Assembly: GCA_013002285.1 (NCBI GenBank) | Contig: JABDKJ010000013.1 | Coordinates: 69,486 to 133,485, forward strand | DNA: 64,000 nt | Source: Flavobacteriales bacterium | Lineage (GTDB): Bacteria > Bacteroidota > Bacteroidia > Flavobacteriales > JABDKJ01 | Direction: 5' to 3' | In this document: one piece after another, positions 23,234 through 32,379 of the stretch | Layout: every line of letters starts with the position of its first letter | Position numbering within the stretch: the first letter of the stretch is position 1 | The notes under the pieces: generated by a model | Databases searched by the model: none | Seen by the model: the letters and a program-made list of their open reading frames with translations, nothing else | Told to the model about the DNA's origin: nothing | Program-made: the position numbers and the translations under genes

Positions 23234-25357
23234 ATGACAAAAAGAAAACTAAAACCAGCTACTTTAAAGAAGCTTAAGAAAAAGATCAGACATCAAGTGT
23301 TGCAGGTCTTGATAGATGCAGGAGGAAAAGCTATGAACTATAAGCAGATCGCAGCCCGGATGGAAGAAAGGGATAATAAGGTGAAGCTGCTAATTGTAGA
23401 ATGCCTAAAGGAATTGACCCAGGAGGAAAAACTAGTAGAAAAGGATAAAGGAAAATACGCTTACGATGGTAAACCGATGAACATATTAGAAGGAACCATA
23501 GATATTAGTAAATGGGGTAGAGGATATTTGATCAGCGATGAGAGAGAAGAAGATGTTTTGATTCCTAAAAAATATGTTGGTCGAGCTTTGAATGGAGATA
23601 GAGTTCTTGTAGAGCTTTACAAGAAAAAGAATGATTGGAATGGAAAGGTCGTTAGCATTTTGGAACGGAAAACAGACACTTTTGTTGGTATAGTAAACCG
23701 TTCAAATGGAATGGTGTTCCTTGACCTTCCTAATAACTCACACATTTCACTCTTTATTCCCAAAGGCAAAGATCTGGGAGCTGAAGACGGAATTAAGGCA
23801 GTAGGACGTATGACCGATTGGCCAGAGTCTACAAACAACCCATTTGGAGAGATCATTGAGGTATTGGGAAGTGAAGGTGAAGCTAGAACTGAGCTAGACG
23901 CGATTATGTGGGAGTTTAATTTGCCAAGGGAATTTAACCAAGAGACCCTTGCCCAGGCGGATAAATTAAAAGTGGATGTTTCTGAAGGCGCTTTAAAGGG
24001 AAGAAAAGACCTTAGACAAATAACCACATTTACCATTGACCCAGATGATGCTAAAGATTTTGACGATGCTTTGTCCTACACGAAATTAGGAGATGACATT
24101 GAGCTTGGGATCCACATTGCTGATGTTTCACATTTTGTAAGAGAGGGCGACCCTATCGACAAAGAAGCATTGAATAGAGGCACATCTGTTTATTTGGTGG
24201 ACCAAGTGGTACCCATGTTGCCAGAGATATTGAGTAATAATTTGTGCTCGTTACGGCCAAATGAAGACAAATATTGTTTCTCAGTAATAGTGAAGATGGA
24301 CCAGAGCGCAAAGGTAAAGGAACACTGGATAGGCAGGGCGATCATTAACTCCGACAGACGATTTACATATCAAGAAGCTCAGGAAATAATAGATGGCTCC
24401 TCGGGAGATCATGAAGGTGAGCTAAGGCACTTGCATGACTTAAGTCAAAAAATGAGACGCAAGAGATTGAAAGACGGAGCTCTTGCTTTCAGCGGAACGG
24501 AATTTAAATTCAAACTAGACGAAGATCATCAACCAGTTGAGATCATTGAGAAGAAAATGGGAACCGCCAATCAACTTGTAGAAGAGTTCATGCTTTTGGC
24601 AAACAGACTTGTAGCCGAGGAGATATCAAATAATAAAAAGAATAAGAGGCCTTTTGTCTATAGAATTCATGATAAGCCAGATCCAGCAAAATTGACCGAG
24701 TTGCAACGATTTGTTGGTCAACTGGGATATGAACTAAAGACAGATGTTGAACATGCAAGTCATGACCTAAATGCTCTTATAGATTCTGCAAAAGGAAAAC
24801 CAGAAGAAAAAGTGATAAGTCAAATGGCCATAAGAACTATGGCAAAAGCCGAATATTCAGTTGACAACATAGGTCATTACGGTTTAGCATTTGAGAACTA
24901 TTCCCATTTTACTTCACCGATCCGAAGGTATCCAGACCTTCTTGCACACAGGCTTGTAGAGGTCTATTTGGTTGGCAAAACAATTCTCAGCGAAGCCGAG
25001 ATCGAAAAGCGAAATAAGCATTGTTCAATAATGGAGAAGCGAGCTTCTGATGCCGAGCGAGCTTCAGTAAAATATATGCAGGCTCTTTATATGAGCAAGT
25101 TCATTGGTCACGAGTTTGAGGGAATCGTATCCGGCCTCACCAAATGGGGCATATATGTTGAACTAAGTAACAAATGTGAAGGAATGATACCCTTGATCTC
25201 AATGAGAGATGACAAGTATTACTTTGAAGAAGACAGTTTTATGGTAATTGGGAAACGGTATAAGGAAGTCTTTAAAATGGGACAAAACTTGAAGGTAAGA
25301 GTAGCAGATTGCGATGTCCTAAAAAGACAAGTAGACCTGGAATTAGTGGAAGATTAG
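23234..25357 (+). CDS. rnr: Ribonuclease R
   Basis: 3'-5' exoribonuclease that degrades structured RNA. About 707 residues from ATG 23234. Order: N-terminal helix-turn-helix-like region (LQVLIDAGGKAMNYKQIAAR), two cold-shock domains (GTIDISKWGRGYLISDE), the RNB catalytic domain with FTIDPDDAKDFDDALSY, where the acidic residues bind metal, then HIADVSHFVREG and YGLAFENYSHFTSPIRRYPD, and a C-terminal S1 domain (FEGIVSGLTKWGIYVELSNK). The 3' end overlaps the convergent OmpA-family gene by four bases. Confidence 0.94.
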   Translation: MTKRKLKPATLKKLKKKIRHQVLQVLIDAGGKAMNYKQIAARMEERDNKVKLLIVECLKELTQEEKLVEKDKGKYAYDGKPMNILEGTIDISKWGRGYLISDEREEDVLIPKKYVGRALNGDRVLVELYKKKNDWNGKVVSILERKTDTFVGIVNRSNGMVFLDLPNNSHISLFIPKGKDLGAEDGIKAVGRMTDWPESTNNPFGEIIEVLGSEGEARTELDAIMWEFNLPREFNQETLAQADKLKVDVSEGALKGRKDLRQITTFTIDPDDAKDFDDALSYTKLGDDIELGIHIADVSHFVREGDPIDKEALNRGTSVYLVDQVVPMLPEILSNNLCSLRPNEDKYCFSVIVKMDQSAKVKEHWIGRAIINSDRRFTYQEAQEIIDGSSGDHEGELRHLHDLSQKMRRKRLKDGALAFSGTEFKFKLDEDHQPVEIIEKKMGTANQLVEEFMLLANRLVAEEISNNKKNKRPFVYRIHDKPDPAKLTELQRFVGQLGYELKTDVEHASHDLNALIDSAKGKPEEKVISQMAIRTMAKAEYSVDNIGHYGLAFENYSHFTSPIRRYPDLLAHRLVEVYLVGKTILSEAEIEKRNKHCSIMEKRASDAERASVKYMQALYMSKFIGHEFEGIVSGLTKWGIYVELSNKCEGMIPLISMRDDKYYFEEDSFMVIGKRYKEVFKMGQNLKVRVADCDVLKRQVDLELVED

Positions 25358-27648
25358 AAATTCTCGTTCTTCCTAATTTCGAACTCAGTTCTTCTGTTCT
25401 CCGCATGTTGCTCATTTGTGCATTCAACTCCATTCGAACAATGATTCACTAGATCTCTTTCTCCCATTCCTTTGGCGTCTAACCTTCGGACATCGATCCC
25501 TCGTGAGATCAAATATGCAGCCACACTTTCAGCTCTTTTTTGAGATAGTTTTAAATTGTATTTATCAGTTGCTCTTGAATCCGTATGAGAGCGAATAACG
25601 ATTGAAACATGGGGGTTATTATATAAAAGAACCGTTAGTCTATCAAGAACTACTTCAGATTCTGAGTTAAGTTCGGCACTATTTAACTCGTAGTAAACAT
25701 TTGAGAAAACAAAAGCCTCGTTCTCCTTTATATAGATCTCCTCATCTTCTGAATTGATCATAGAGATATAATCATCGTCAGCTTTTAGTCTTTCAAAATA
25801 ATACCTCATGTTCTTGTCTGCAATGATTATCTGAACAGGTTCGCCATCTTCATCAAAGATCGCGATCTTCAAAGCTTCATCGTTACTGCTTAGTTTAAAG
25901 ATGTATTGGTCATCCGGTTTCATGTTCTCAAACAAGAATGTTCCTGTTGAGTCAGTAATGGTCTTTCCTACGATAATTCCATATCTATTTACAATACTCA
26001 CTTCTTCTTCTTTATTGAAGTCGCCATATTCTTCTCTGAACAATTGCCCCCCTATATTTATAGAAAGCAGGTTATTGTCAGTTTGCTCCATCATAACTAA
26101 GTTGTCGTAATCATCCAAAGCAAGGATCTCGAAACTGAAATTACCGTTTTCATCCGCCTCAACGATCTCTGTCACATTTCCATTTGAATCGGTCAATAAC
26201 ATATCTAGATCGTGATAGTCTTCTAAGTCTTCGTCTAATCGAATTGAGTAATTTGTAATATCCTTTTCTTTCAAGAAAAAGAACTCACCTTGCGCGTTTG
26301 TATAAGCTTCTTGTAAGACAGTTCCGTTCTCATCAACTAAGACAACCTTCTTGTTTTTTAAGCCAACCTGTTCTTTTTCGAAAAGGCCGGTTATGTATTG
26401 TGTTTCAACAGCAGGGGCTACCTCTATCGAACCAAATTTATAAACATCATCTTTTCCAGATCCGCCTGGCCGATTTGAAGAAAAGAAGCCACTATTCTCA
26501 TTTTTAAAACAAACGCCAAAATCGTCATAAGGGGAATTTAAAGGAGACTTCAAGTTCTCGACAAATTCCCAATAGTCAGTCTCTTCTACTCTATAAAGGT
26601 CGAGTTTCCCATATCCAGGATGACCGTTGGAAGCAAAGTATAAGTACCCATCTGATTGACTCGGAAATACTTCGTTTTTTGAAGTATTCACGTTCTCGCC
26701 AAGATTTATTGGTTCAGACCAGCCATTTTCTGTTCTATAGCAATAGTAAAGATCCATTTGGCCAAAGCCACCTGGTTTATCAGAACTGAAATAGAGGGTT
26801 TTTCCATCCTCTGAAAGCGCTGGATGAGCAACATTATAGTCTTCATTATTATAAGCGAAAGGTTTTGGACGACCCCATTTACCTTCTTCGTTTTTACTGA
26901 TCGAGAAAATGTCGTTATAATTAACACCCGCCCTTAATTGAGAAGCACTGGTATAGAAAATCTCTTTTTTATCTGTGCTAATTGAAATTGGGCCAATGTG
27001 TTTTCCATGTATCAGTCCTGGAAGAAATTCGTGTGGGTTCTTTGATTCGAACTGACCCAATTTCTTTTTATAAAGCTTGGAAAAATCTTTTTCTCTAGGG
27101 TCTAACTCTTCCATATTAATGAGGTCAGCCTTGTCTAGAGTACAAAAGATGATGTCATCTCCGTATAAAAAAGGGCTATAATCCCCAGCACTTGTGTTTA
27201 TCTCGTCAAAATTGGAAACTTCCAATTTACTTACTATCCTTTCCCACTTAGATTGCGATACAATGCTATTGCTAAGAAGAACAAAATCCGGATGTTGCTT
27301 GCTTGCTGGAGAAATTGTGTTCCAAGCATCTCTAGCTTGATCAAATTCTTTTTTGGCAAGTAAAGTTTTGATAAGAACATACTTGTAATCATCATTTTCC
27401 GGATTTTTATCGATTAATCTTAAAGTTGTCTCCTCAGCCTGGTCAAACTTGCCAGCGTAGAAACTACTCAAGCCATATAGCTTAAAGACTTCATCGTTTT
27501 GCTTTCCAGATTCGATCTCTTTATCCAGAATAACTATGGCATCATGGAATCTTTGGTCCTCAAATGCAGCTTTAGCTTTTTTGCTTTGACCAAACGCAAA
27601 ATTGGTCAAAGAACATAGTAAGATGGTATACAAACAAGTTCTGATCAT
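25354..27648 (-). CDS. OmpA-family protein with TPR, PD40 repeats and internal beta modules
   Basis: 764 residues with a signal peptide (LCSLTNFAFGQ). Residues about 20-120 are TPR-like; about 160-410 contain PD40-type beta-propeller repeats (HPALSEDGKTLYFSSDKPGG; DIFSISKNE); about 415-640 hold repeated beta modules with D-x-(N/D)-G (VLVDENGTVLQEAYTNAQGE, MLLTDSNGNVTEIVEADENG, AIFDEDGEPVQIIIADKN); about 655-764 is the OmpA peptidoglycan-binding domain (VVLDRLTVLLYNNP, IRSHTDSRATDKYNLKLSQK, AENRRTEFEI). This layout fits PorE-like proteins of type IX secretion, which anchor outer-membrane parts to peptidoglycan. The start overlaps the PorP/SprF-like gene by four bases. Confidence 0.85.
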   Translation of the reverse strand: MIRTCLYTILLCSLTNFAFGQSKKAKAAFEDQRFHDAIVILDKEIESGKQNDEVFKLYGLSSFYAGKFDQAEETTLRLIDKNPENDDYKYVLIKTLLAKKEFDQARDAWNTISPASKQHPDFVLLSNSIVSQSKWERIVSKLEVSNFDEINTSAGDYSPFLYGDDIIFCTLDKADLINMEELDPREKDFSKLYKKKLGQFESKNPHEFLPGLIHGKHIGPISISTDKKEIFYTSASQLRAGVNYNDIFSISKNEEGKWGRPKPFAYNNEDYNVAHPALSEDGKTLYFSSDKPGGFGQMDLYYCYRTENGWSEPINLGENVNTSKNEVFPSQSDGYLYFASNGHPGYGKLDLYRVEETDYWEFVENLKSPLNSPYDDFGVCFKNENSGFFSSNRPGGSGKDDVYKFGSIEVAPAVETQYITGLFEKEQVGLKNKKVVLVDENGTVLQEAYTNAQGEFFFLKEKDITNYSIRLDEDLEDYHDLDMLLTDSNGNVTEIVEADENGNFSFEILALDDYDNLVMMEQTDNNLLSINIGGQLFREEYGDFNKEEEVSIVNRYGIIVGKTITDSTGTFLFENMKPDDQYIFKLSSNDEALKIAIFDEDGEPVQIIIADKNMRYYFERLKADDDYISMINSEDEEIYIKENEAFVFSNVYYELNSAELNSESEVVLDRLTVLLYNNPHVSIVIRSHTDSRATDKYNLKLSQKRAESVAAYLISRGIDVRRLDAKGMGERDLVNHCSNGVECTNEQHAENRRTEFEIRKNENF

Positions 27649-28556
27649 AAGTCATAAAACCGTGGAGACACTAGTTCTCCTGATTCTTTTCCTGTATTTA
27701 TTCCCATGAATAATTCATGAGTATTAAGGTTCGGGGCGATCAAATTTATTACACCCATTTCATAAGAATATCCAATTCTCAGGTTATTTCTTACGAAGAA
27801 ATGCAATAGAAGGTTCACATTTTTATCATTTCTATAACCTCCGCCTACCGTCAAAATATTATTAAAGGTAAAATTGGAACTAAAGCTATATGAGATTTGT
27901 TTTGAGCCTACAGCATTTATTATGGCAAATGGTTTCAAAACCACTTTCTTTGAAAGTCTCTTGGCGGACCCTAGTATAAGGTCGAAATGTACATATTCAC
28001 GTGCTTCTGCGCCTTCAACAATATCCAGTTCGCTCGAAATGAGATCAAATGCTCTTAAGCCACCTATGAAGTAGTTACTTTGATAGAGAACGGAGAATCC
28101 AAAACCAGGATCTGTCGTTCTTATTCTATCACCGCTGTCATATTTTTGATCCGTTTCGAATAGCTCCAGTTCTGAAAAAGAATAGGAGTTCTGCATAATA
28201 CTAGCATCTAGTGCAAAGGATAAACTTCCCTTGCTGGTTTTGATATGGTAGGCATATGCACCTTCTGCTTTAAATGACTTCTGTATGCCAATACTCTCAT
28301 TACGGATATTCAAGCCTAGCCCCATTTTGGCATCTTTTAATGAAGTATGGAACGTGATATATTGTGATGTTGGCGCACCTTCAATACTTGACCATTGGTT
28401 ACGGTAACTTAATCCTAGCGAACTTGTATTCTTGCTTCCTGCATAAGCAGAGTTAATATTGTAATAGTTGAAAAGGGATTGATTCCAAATTCCGTATTGC
28501 TGACCTTGAGATGCAATCGATAATAAGAGGAATATGATAAATATTGCCTTTTTCAT
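27645..28556 (-). CDS. PorP/SprF-family type IX secretion membrane protein
   Basis: 303 residues with a signal peptide (MKKAIFIIFLLLSIASQGQQ). The opening WNQSLFNYYNINSAYAGSKN is the hallmark of the PorP/SprF family, followed by alternating beta strands of a small outer-membrane barrel (GLSYRNQWSSIEGAPTSQY; GLGLNIRNESIGIQK) and a C-terminal strand (MGINTGKESG and onwards). SprF-type proteins are needed for export of cargo with type B C-terminal domains. Here it sits directly after a type B cargo gene (four-base overlap), so it is probably its dedicated adaptor. Confidence 0.9.
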   Translation of the reverse strand: MKKAIFIIFLLLSIASQGQQYGIWNQSLFNYYNINSAYAGSKNTSSLGLSYRNQWSSIEGAPTSQYITFHTSLKDAKMGLGLNIRNESIGIQKSFKAEGAYAYHIKTSKGSLSFALDASIMQNSYSFSELELFETDQKYDSGDRIRTTDPGFGFSVLYQSNYFIGGLRAFDLISSELDIVEGAEAREYVHFDLILGSAKRLSKKVVLKPFAIINAVGSKQISYSFSSNFTFNNILTVGGGYRNDKNVNLLLHFFVRNNLRIGYSYEMGVINLIAPNLNTHELFMGINTGKESGELVSPRFYDL

Positions 28557-29278
28557 CTCATGATCTGGATGTATCCGCTATATTCTTCGGAATTGATCTT
28601 TGCGACATAGAAATATGTACCATCTGGAAGGTCATTTTCTTTGCTATCTTTTCCTGCAAATGAGACACTTTCATTGTCATAGTTTTGTCCTTCCCAAACT
28701 ACACTTCCCCATCTATTATAAATGGCAATGCTATTTTTCTCGAAAGGCGGAATAGTGATATTCTCGATCAGCCAAACATCGTTTGTTCCATCGTTATTTG
28801 GTGTAAACCCATTATAGAATTTGAGACTGCAAACGTCAGAGCTTTCGTTCAATATTATTTCTTTTTCTGTGGAACAAGTAGCGTTGTACACTACGATGAG
28901 GTATGTTCCAGCGGACAACCCTTGAAGATTTAGGTCGCTTTGAACAATACCATTAATGGAAACATTGTAAGGCTCAGAGCACCCTTGAATATCAATTATA
29001 GTAAGAGATCCGTCTCTTCCTCCTGTACAGCTGACATCTTCTTTGATCACGGTAAAAGTTATTCGCCCATTGGGCTGCTGGAAGCCTTGAGTGTAGCTCT
29101 TGTTGTTTATTGATCCCCTATGGATCACGGGCTCACCAATAGAAAACGAGTATTCATAACTACTCGAACTCACGAACTTGCTTCCTTGAGTTGAAATGAG
29201 TCTTTGATCCGTCTGGATAGCTTGAGAGTAACCTAAGGTACCTAAAAAAAGAGCTATGAAGAAAACTAGACACCTCAT
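28553..29278 (-). CDS. T9SS type B (CHU_C) secreted protein with a SprB-like repeat
   Basis: 241 residues. Signal peptide (LGTLGYSQ), then a region with YTQGFQQPNG, one SprB-type repeat (DVSCTGGRDGSLTIIDIQGC; LSAGTYLIVVYNATCSTEKE), and the gliding-motility C-terminal domain (GFTPNNDGTNDVW, IYNRWGSVVWEG, LPDGTYFYVAKINSEEYSG). The last domain is the type B secretion signal of the type IX system. This is an unusually short cargo with a single repeat. It overlaps both neighbours by four bases. Confidence 0.88.
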   Translation of the reverse strand: MRCLVFFIALFLGTLGYSQAIQTDQRLISTQGSKFVSSSSYEYSFSIGEPVIHRGSINNKSYTQGFQQPNGRITFTVIKEDVSCTGGRDGSLTIIDIQGCSEPYNVSINGIVQSDLNLQGLSAGTYLIVVYNATCSTEKEIILNESSDVCSLKFYNGFTPNNDGTNDVWLIENITIPPFEKNSIAIYNRWGSVVWEGQNYDNESVSFAGKDSKENDLPDGTYFYVAKINSEEYSGYIQIMR

Positions 29279-30342
29279 AAGCCATGAACAAAATACCAGC
29301 CTTCTGCGCCAAAAGAGATGACGGAATAGACTTGCTTGGTGTCCGTTGGAGTGATCGAAAAGGTTAGGTTTCCATTTATAGTGGAATCATCAACCGTTGC
29401 AAAACCGATGGAACTATTTGTGACATTCTTAAAAACAAAAACATACTCTCGTCCTTCATTGTCAAATGAACTTGGTAAAGTTATGTTGACAGCACTGTTA
29501 TTGTTTACTAATAAATAGTGATGGTCATCTTGTACGGCAAAATTGTTTACGTTGATGAAAGTTGCGTTGTATGAAACGGACCCGTTCACGTCAAAAGTTG
29601 AATTTGGGCTAGTATTATTTGGTCCGACCCCGACTTTATCTGTAATAGTTTGATAAATTGCTCCACCATTCTCGGTCCAATGCTCTACAGGTAGCATGAG
29701 TTCTAAGTCTACAGTATGTGGAGTGCCATTTTCAGTTATGGTCAATTCCGTTCCATTTAATTCAGTGGTGCTTATCAATTCATTACTTGGATCTCCATCA
29801 TCATCCACCAAACTGGAGAGGTCTACGTTGAGAGCTCCAGCCAAATCTATAATCTCTAATTGAGAAGTTCCTTCATCAAAATTTAAGCTAAGATTTGTTT
29901 CATTATTTGGGTCGGCATCAGCATCTTCTGGGTTACTCACAGTATTTGCATGAAGCGCATAGGGAACAGAAAGAAATTGCATTGAACCGATCTCCTGCAG
30001 TCCATCTCCATCATCTATAAGAGTAGCAAGAAAGTATACATTGCTTCCCCAGTTTATGCTTGTAAAATCACCAGAGATAGCCGTGCCTTGGCCTATTATT
30101 AAATTGAATAATCCAAGGTCGTCTGTTGCAGTGTTGTGTTGTTCGGTGTAAATAGAAGAACCATTTGCAGCGCCCACACGAACTTGAAATTCAATAAGAA
30201 TGTCTTCATCGGCCAAGGAATTTCCTGTGTTCAGATCTCTTGCAACCGCCTGATAATTCAGTCCAAATGGTGTTTGGGCAAAAACACAGATAGATGAAAA
30301 AAGGAATAGAAGCAGAAAGGCAATATTTCTAGAAAGTCCCAA
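29275..30342 (-). CDS. Large secreted protein with the NYQAVARD N-terminal domain
   Basis: 355 residues from a TTG start; an in-frame stop lies just upstream. Signal peptide (LLFLFSSICVFAQ), then the domain common in Bacteroidota exported proteins: FGLNYQAVARDLNTGN, then GLFNLIIGQG and MQFLSVPYALHA. The middle part is Asp/Asn-rich (DDDGDPSNE), suggesting calcium binding; the end (about 220-355) is beta-rich without a recognised sorting domain. First gene of a four-gene operon. Function unknown. Confidence 0.75.
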   Translation of the reverse strand: MGLSRNIAFLLLFLFSSICVFAQTPFGLNYQAVARDLNTGNSLADEDILIEFQVRVGAANGSSIYTEQHNTATDDLGLFNLIIGQGTAISGDFTSINWGSNVYFLATLIDDGDGLQEIGSMQFLSVPYALHANTVSNPEDADADPNNETNLSLNFDEGTSQLEIIDLAGALNVDLSSLVDDDGDPSNELISTTELNGTELTITENGTPHTVDLELMLPVEHWTENGGAIYQTITDKVGVGPNNTSPNSTFDVNGSVSYNATFINVNNFAVQDDHHYLLVNNNSAVNITLPSSFDNEGREYVFVFKNVTNSSIGFATVDDSTINGNLTFSITPTDTKQVYSVISFGAEGWYFVHGL

Positions 30343-30433
30343 TGTTTTGATAACCTCTGAATTTAACTACTAAAACTAACGAGTAACAGAGGACGTTGCG
30401 CTTACCACAGGGTGCCTTGTAAACAGAAATTTG

Positions 30434-31474
30434 TTAATTAAAGCGTTGGATATCCACTTCTGGGTCAAGTGTTTTTCCTTTGTAGATATAATTGAATAAT
30501 TCTCCTGAAAAATAGGGCGCCAGCATGATCCCGCGCGTGCCCATTCCATTGAATATATAGAGGTTGTTTATTTCGTGGTGCCTTCCGATAAGTGGGCGCC
30601 TATCCTTAACCGCAGGTCGTACTCCAGCTATTTGCTCTAGTACTTCTGCTTCATCTGACATAAAGGCTTTTGTTTTGTCTAAAAGCTGGGTCCGTGCTTT
30701 TTCGGATATGTTCTCGTTGAGGTCATCCCATTGAAATGTGGCTCCTATCTTATATAGGTCATTCCCAATAGGGGAGATAAAAAAAGCAGTTTTTAGTATT
30801 TCTTCTAGGTTCAACTGTGGGTCTTTTACTACCAAGATCTCTCCTTTTACAGGACTTAAAGGAAGTGAATTGAAATAAGGGTTTTGAAGTACTTTGTATC
30901 CTTCACAAAGGATGGCTTTTCTGGCCTTTACATCATTTATTGAAACACGATCATCTACAAAGTGAAGATCGGAATGGTCGATCTCACATTTCATGTAGCG
31001 ATCCTTGGAAGTCAAATGTTCTCTTGTCTTCTCAAGGAAAGTGGGAATATCTAACCATCCGGTGTGTTTTACTTTACCCGTTGAAAAGGTTTTGTCAAAT
31101 AGGGTCAATTGAGAATTCTCCACGAGATCAGCCCAGGCGGCCAGACCAGATTTCTCCGACCAGTGTTTTTCTTCTTCTTCATTGGCAAAGACCCTATGAA
31201 TTGGCCTATCGTATATAATTTTGGCATTTAAAGTCTTTTCGACCCTCTTGAAATATGCCTTGGAATGCTCGATCAGTTCAAGCGCCTTCCACGATTTTCG
31301 TAACCTTTTGATAATTAATGGGTTATATATGCCAATTGCGGCCAATGAAGCACAAGAAATATGTCCATTGTCCAGAACTACAACACTCTTACCTCTTTCC
31401 AAAAACTCCAATGCAAGAACTGAACCAGCCAAGCCTTGTCCAATGATCATTACGTCAAAGATCTGTTCTTTCAT
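30434..31474 (-). CDS. FAD-dependent oxidoreductase (DAO family)
   Basis: 346 residues from ATG 31474 (MKEQIFDVMIIGQGLAGS); the longer frame from 31519 lacks family similarity. The N-terminal dinucleotide-binding motif is IIGQGLAGSVLALEFLERG followed by VVVLDN. The C-terminal part has VRPAVKDRRPLIGRHHE and FNGMGTRGIMLAPYFSGEL, which fits D-amino acid oxidase/ThiO-like proteins and MnmC C-terminal domains. The substrate is unknown. Divergent from the DUF3108 gene. Confidence 0.8.
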   Translation of the reverse strand: MKEQIFDVMIIGQGLAGSVLALEFLERGKSVVVLDNGHISCASLAAIGIYNPLIIKRLRKSWKALELIEHSKAYFKRVEKTLNAKIIYDRPIHRVFANEEEEKHWSEKSGLAAWADLVENSQLTLFDKTFSTGKVKHTGWLDIPTFLEKTREHLTSKDRYMKCEIDHSDLHFVDDRVSINDVKARKAILCEGYKVLQNPYFNSLPLSPVKGEILVVKDPQLNLEEILKTAFFISPIGNDLYKIGATFQWDDLNENISEKARTQLLDKTKAFMSDEAEVLEQIAGVRPAVKDRRPLIGRHHEINNLYIFNGMGTRGIMLAPYFSGELFNYIYKGKTLDPEVDIQRFN

Positions 31475-31545
31475 TACTTTTACAATAGAATTTCCGAAAA
31501 ATGGAATGGAATTTGTCAATGATACATTGAATTGAATTTATTACA

Positions 31546-32379
31546 ATGAGATCAACAACAAAAATATTTAGCTCAGTGCTTTTCGTTTTAGCGTTAAGCG
31601 TTGGAGTGAAGGGTCAAATGTCTAAACCGAAGTTAGTGAGTTTAGACACGCTTCCTTCAGTTGAATTGCCTACTGTTAACAATATTTCTTTTAAAGCTGG
31701 CGAAGAATTGAGATACCGTTTGCACTATGGATTTGTTGATGCTGGAGAAGCAACGATCACTGTAAGCAATGCCAAGAAAAAAGCAAATGGTCGTGACCTT
31801 TTACATATTGTTGGTGAAGGACGGACATTAGGAGCTTTCAATTGGTTCTATAAAGTGCATGACAGGTATGAGTCTTTTGTGGATAAGGAAGGCTTATTTC
31901 CGTGGGAATTTGTGAGGCGAGTGAATGAGGGGGGTTACAAGATCAATCAAGATTATAAATTCCATCAAGACAAAACGGCTGTTGACAATGGAGAAGGCAA
32001 GACATTTCAAACGCCACTTGGTGTGCAGGATATGATCTCAACGTTCTATTATGCACGAACAATGGATTTTTCAAGTCTTAATGAGGGAGATGTGATCTCG
32101 ATCGATACGTTTATGGATGATGAACTTTTCACCTTGAACGTTAAGTATTTGGGAAAGGACAAGATCAAGATCCGCGCAGGGAAATTCAATTGCTTGAAAT
32201 TCGTTCCTGTAGTTCAGGAAGGAAGGGTTTTTAAAAGTAGTGAAGACCTTCAAGTATGGATCACCGATGATGCAAACAGGATACCTATTCTTGTAAAAGC
32301 AAAGATCTTAGTGGGCTCTATAAAAATGGAAGTTGTAGAATTTGAAGGACTAGCAAATCCTATTGCGAAGATCGATTAA
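31546..32379 (+). CDS. DUF3108-family periplasmic protein
   Basis: 277 residues with a signal peptide (VLFVLALSVGVKGQ). Typical DUF3108 features: FKAGEELRYRLHYGFVDAGE, WFYKVHDRYESFVD, FVRRVNEGGYKINQDYKF, DMISTFYYARTMD and IRAGKFNCLKFVPVVQEG. The family forms a beta-rich fold of unknown function. Overlaps the convergent peptide-binding lipoprotein gene by 20 bases. Confidence 0.85.
   Translation: MRSTTKIFSSVLFVLALSVGVKGQMSKPKLVSLDTLPSVELPTVNNISFKAGEELRYRLHYGFVDAGEATITVSNAKKKANGRDLLHIVGEGRTLGAFNWFYKVHDRYESFVDKEGLFPWEFVRRVNEGGYKINQDYKFHQDKTAVDNGEGKTFQTPLGVQDMISTFYYARTMDFSSLNEGDVISIDTFMDDELFTLNVKYLGKDKIKIRAGKFNCLKFVPVVQEGRVFKSSEDLQVWITDDANRIPILVKAKILVGSIKMEVVEFEGLANPIAKID

Noticed and set aside
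30343..30433. Promoter TAGTTTTA of the type IX module operon
   Set aside because: One mismatch at the last position of the -7 element and no matching -33 TTG; too weak to list.
31221..31535. 104-residue plus-strand frame opposite the FAD oxidoreductase
   Set aside because: Shadow frame; Ser/Thr-rich without signal or domain.
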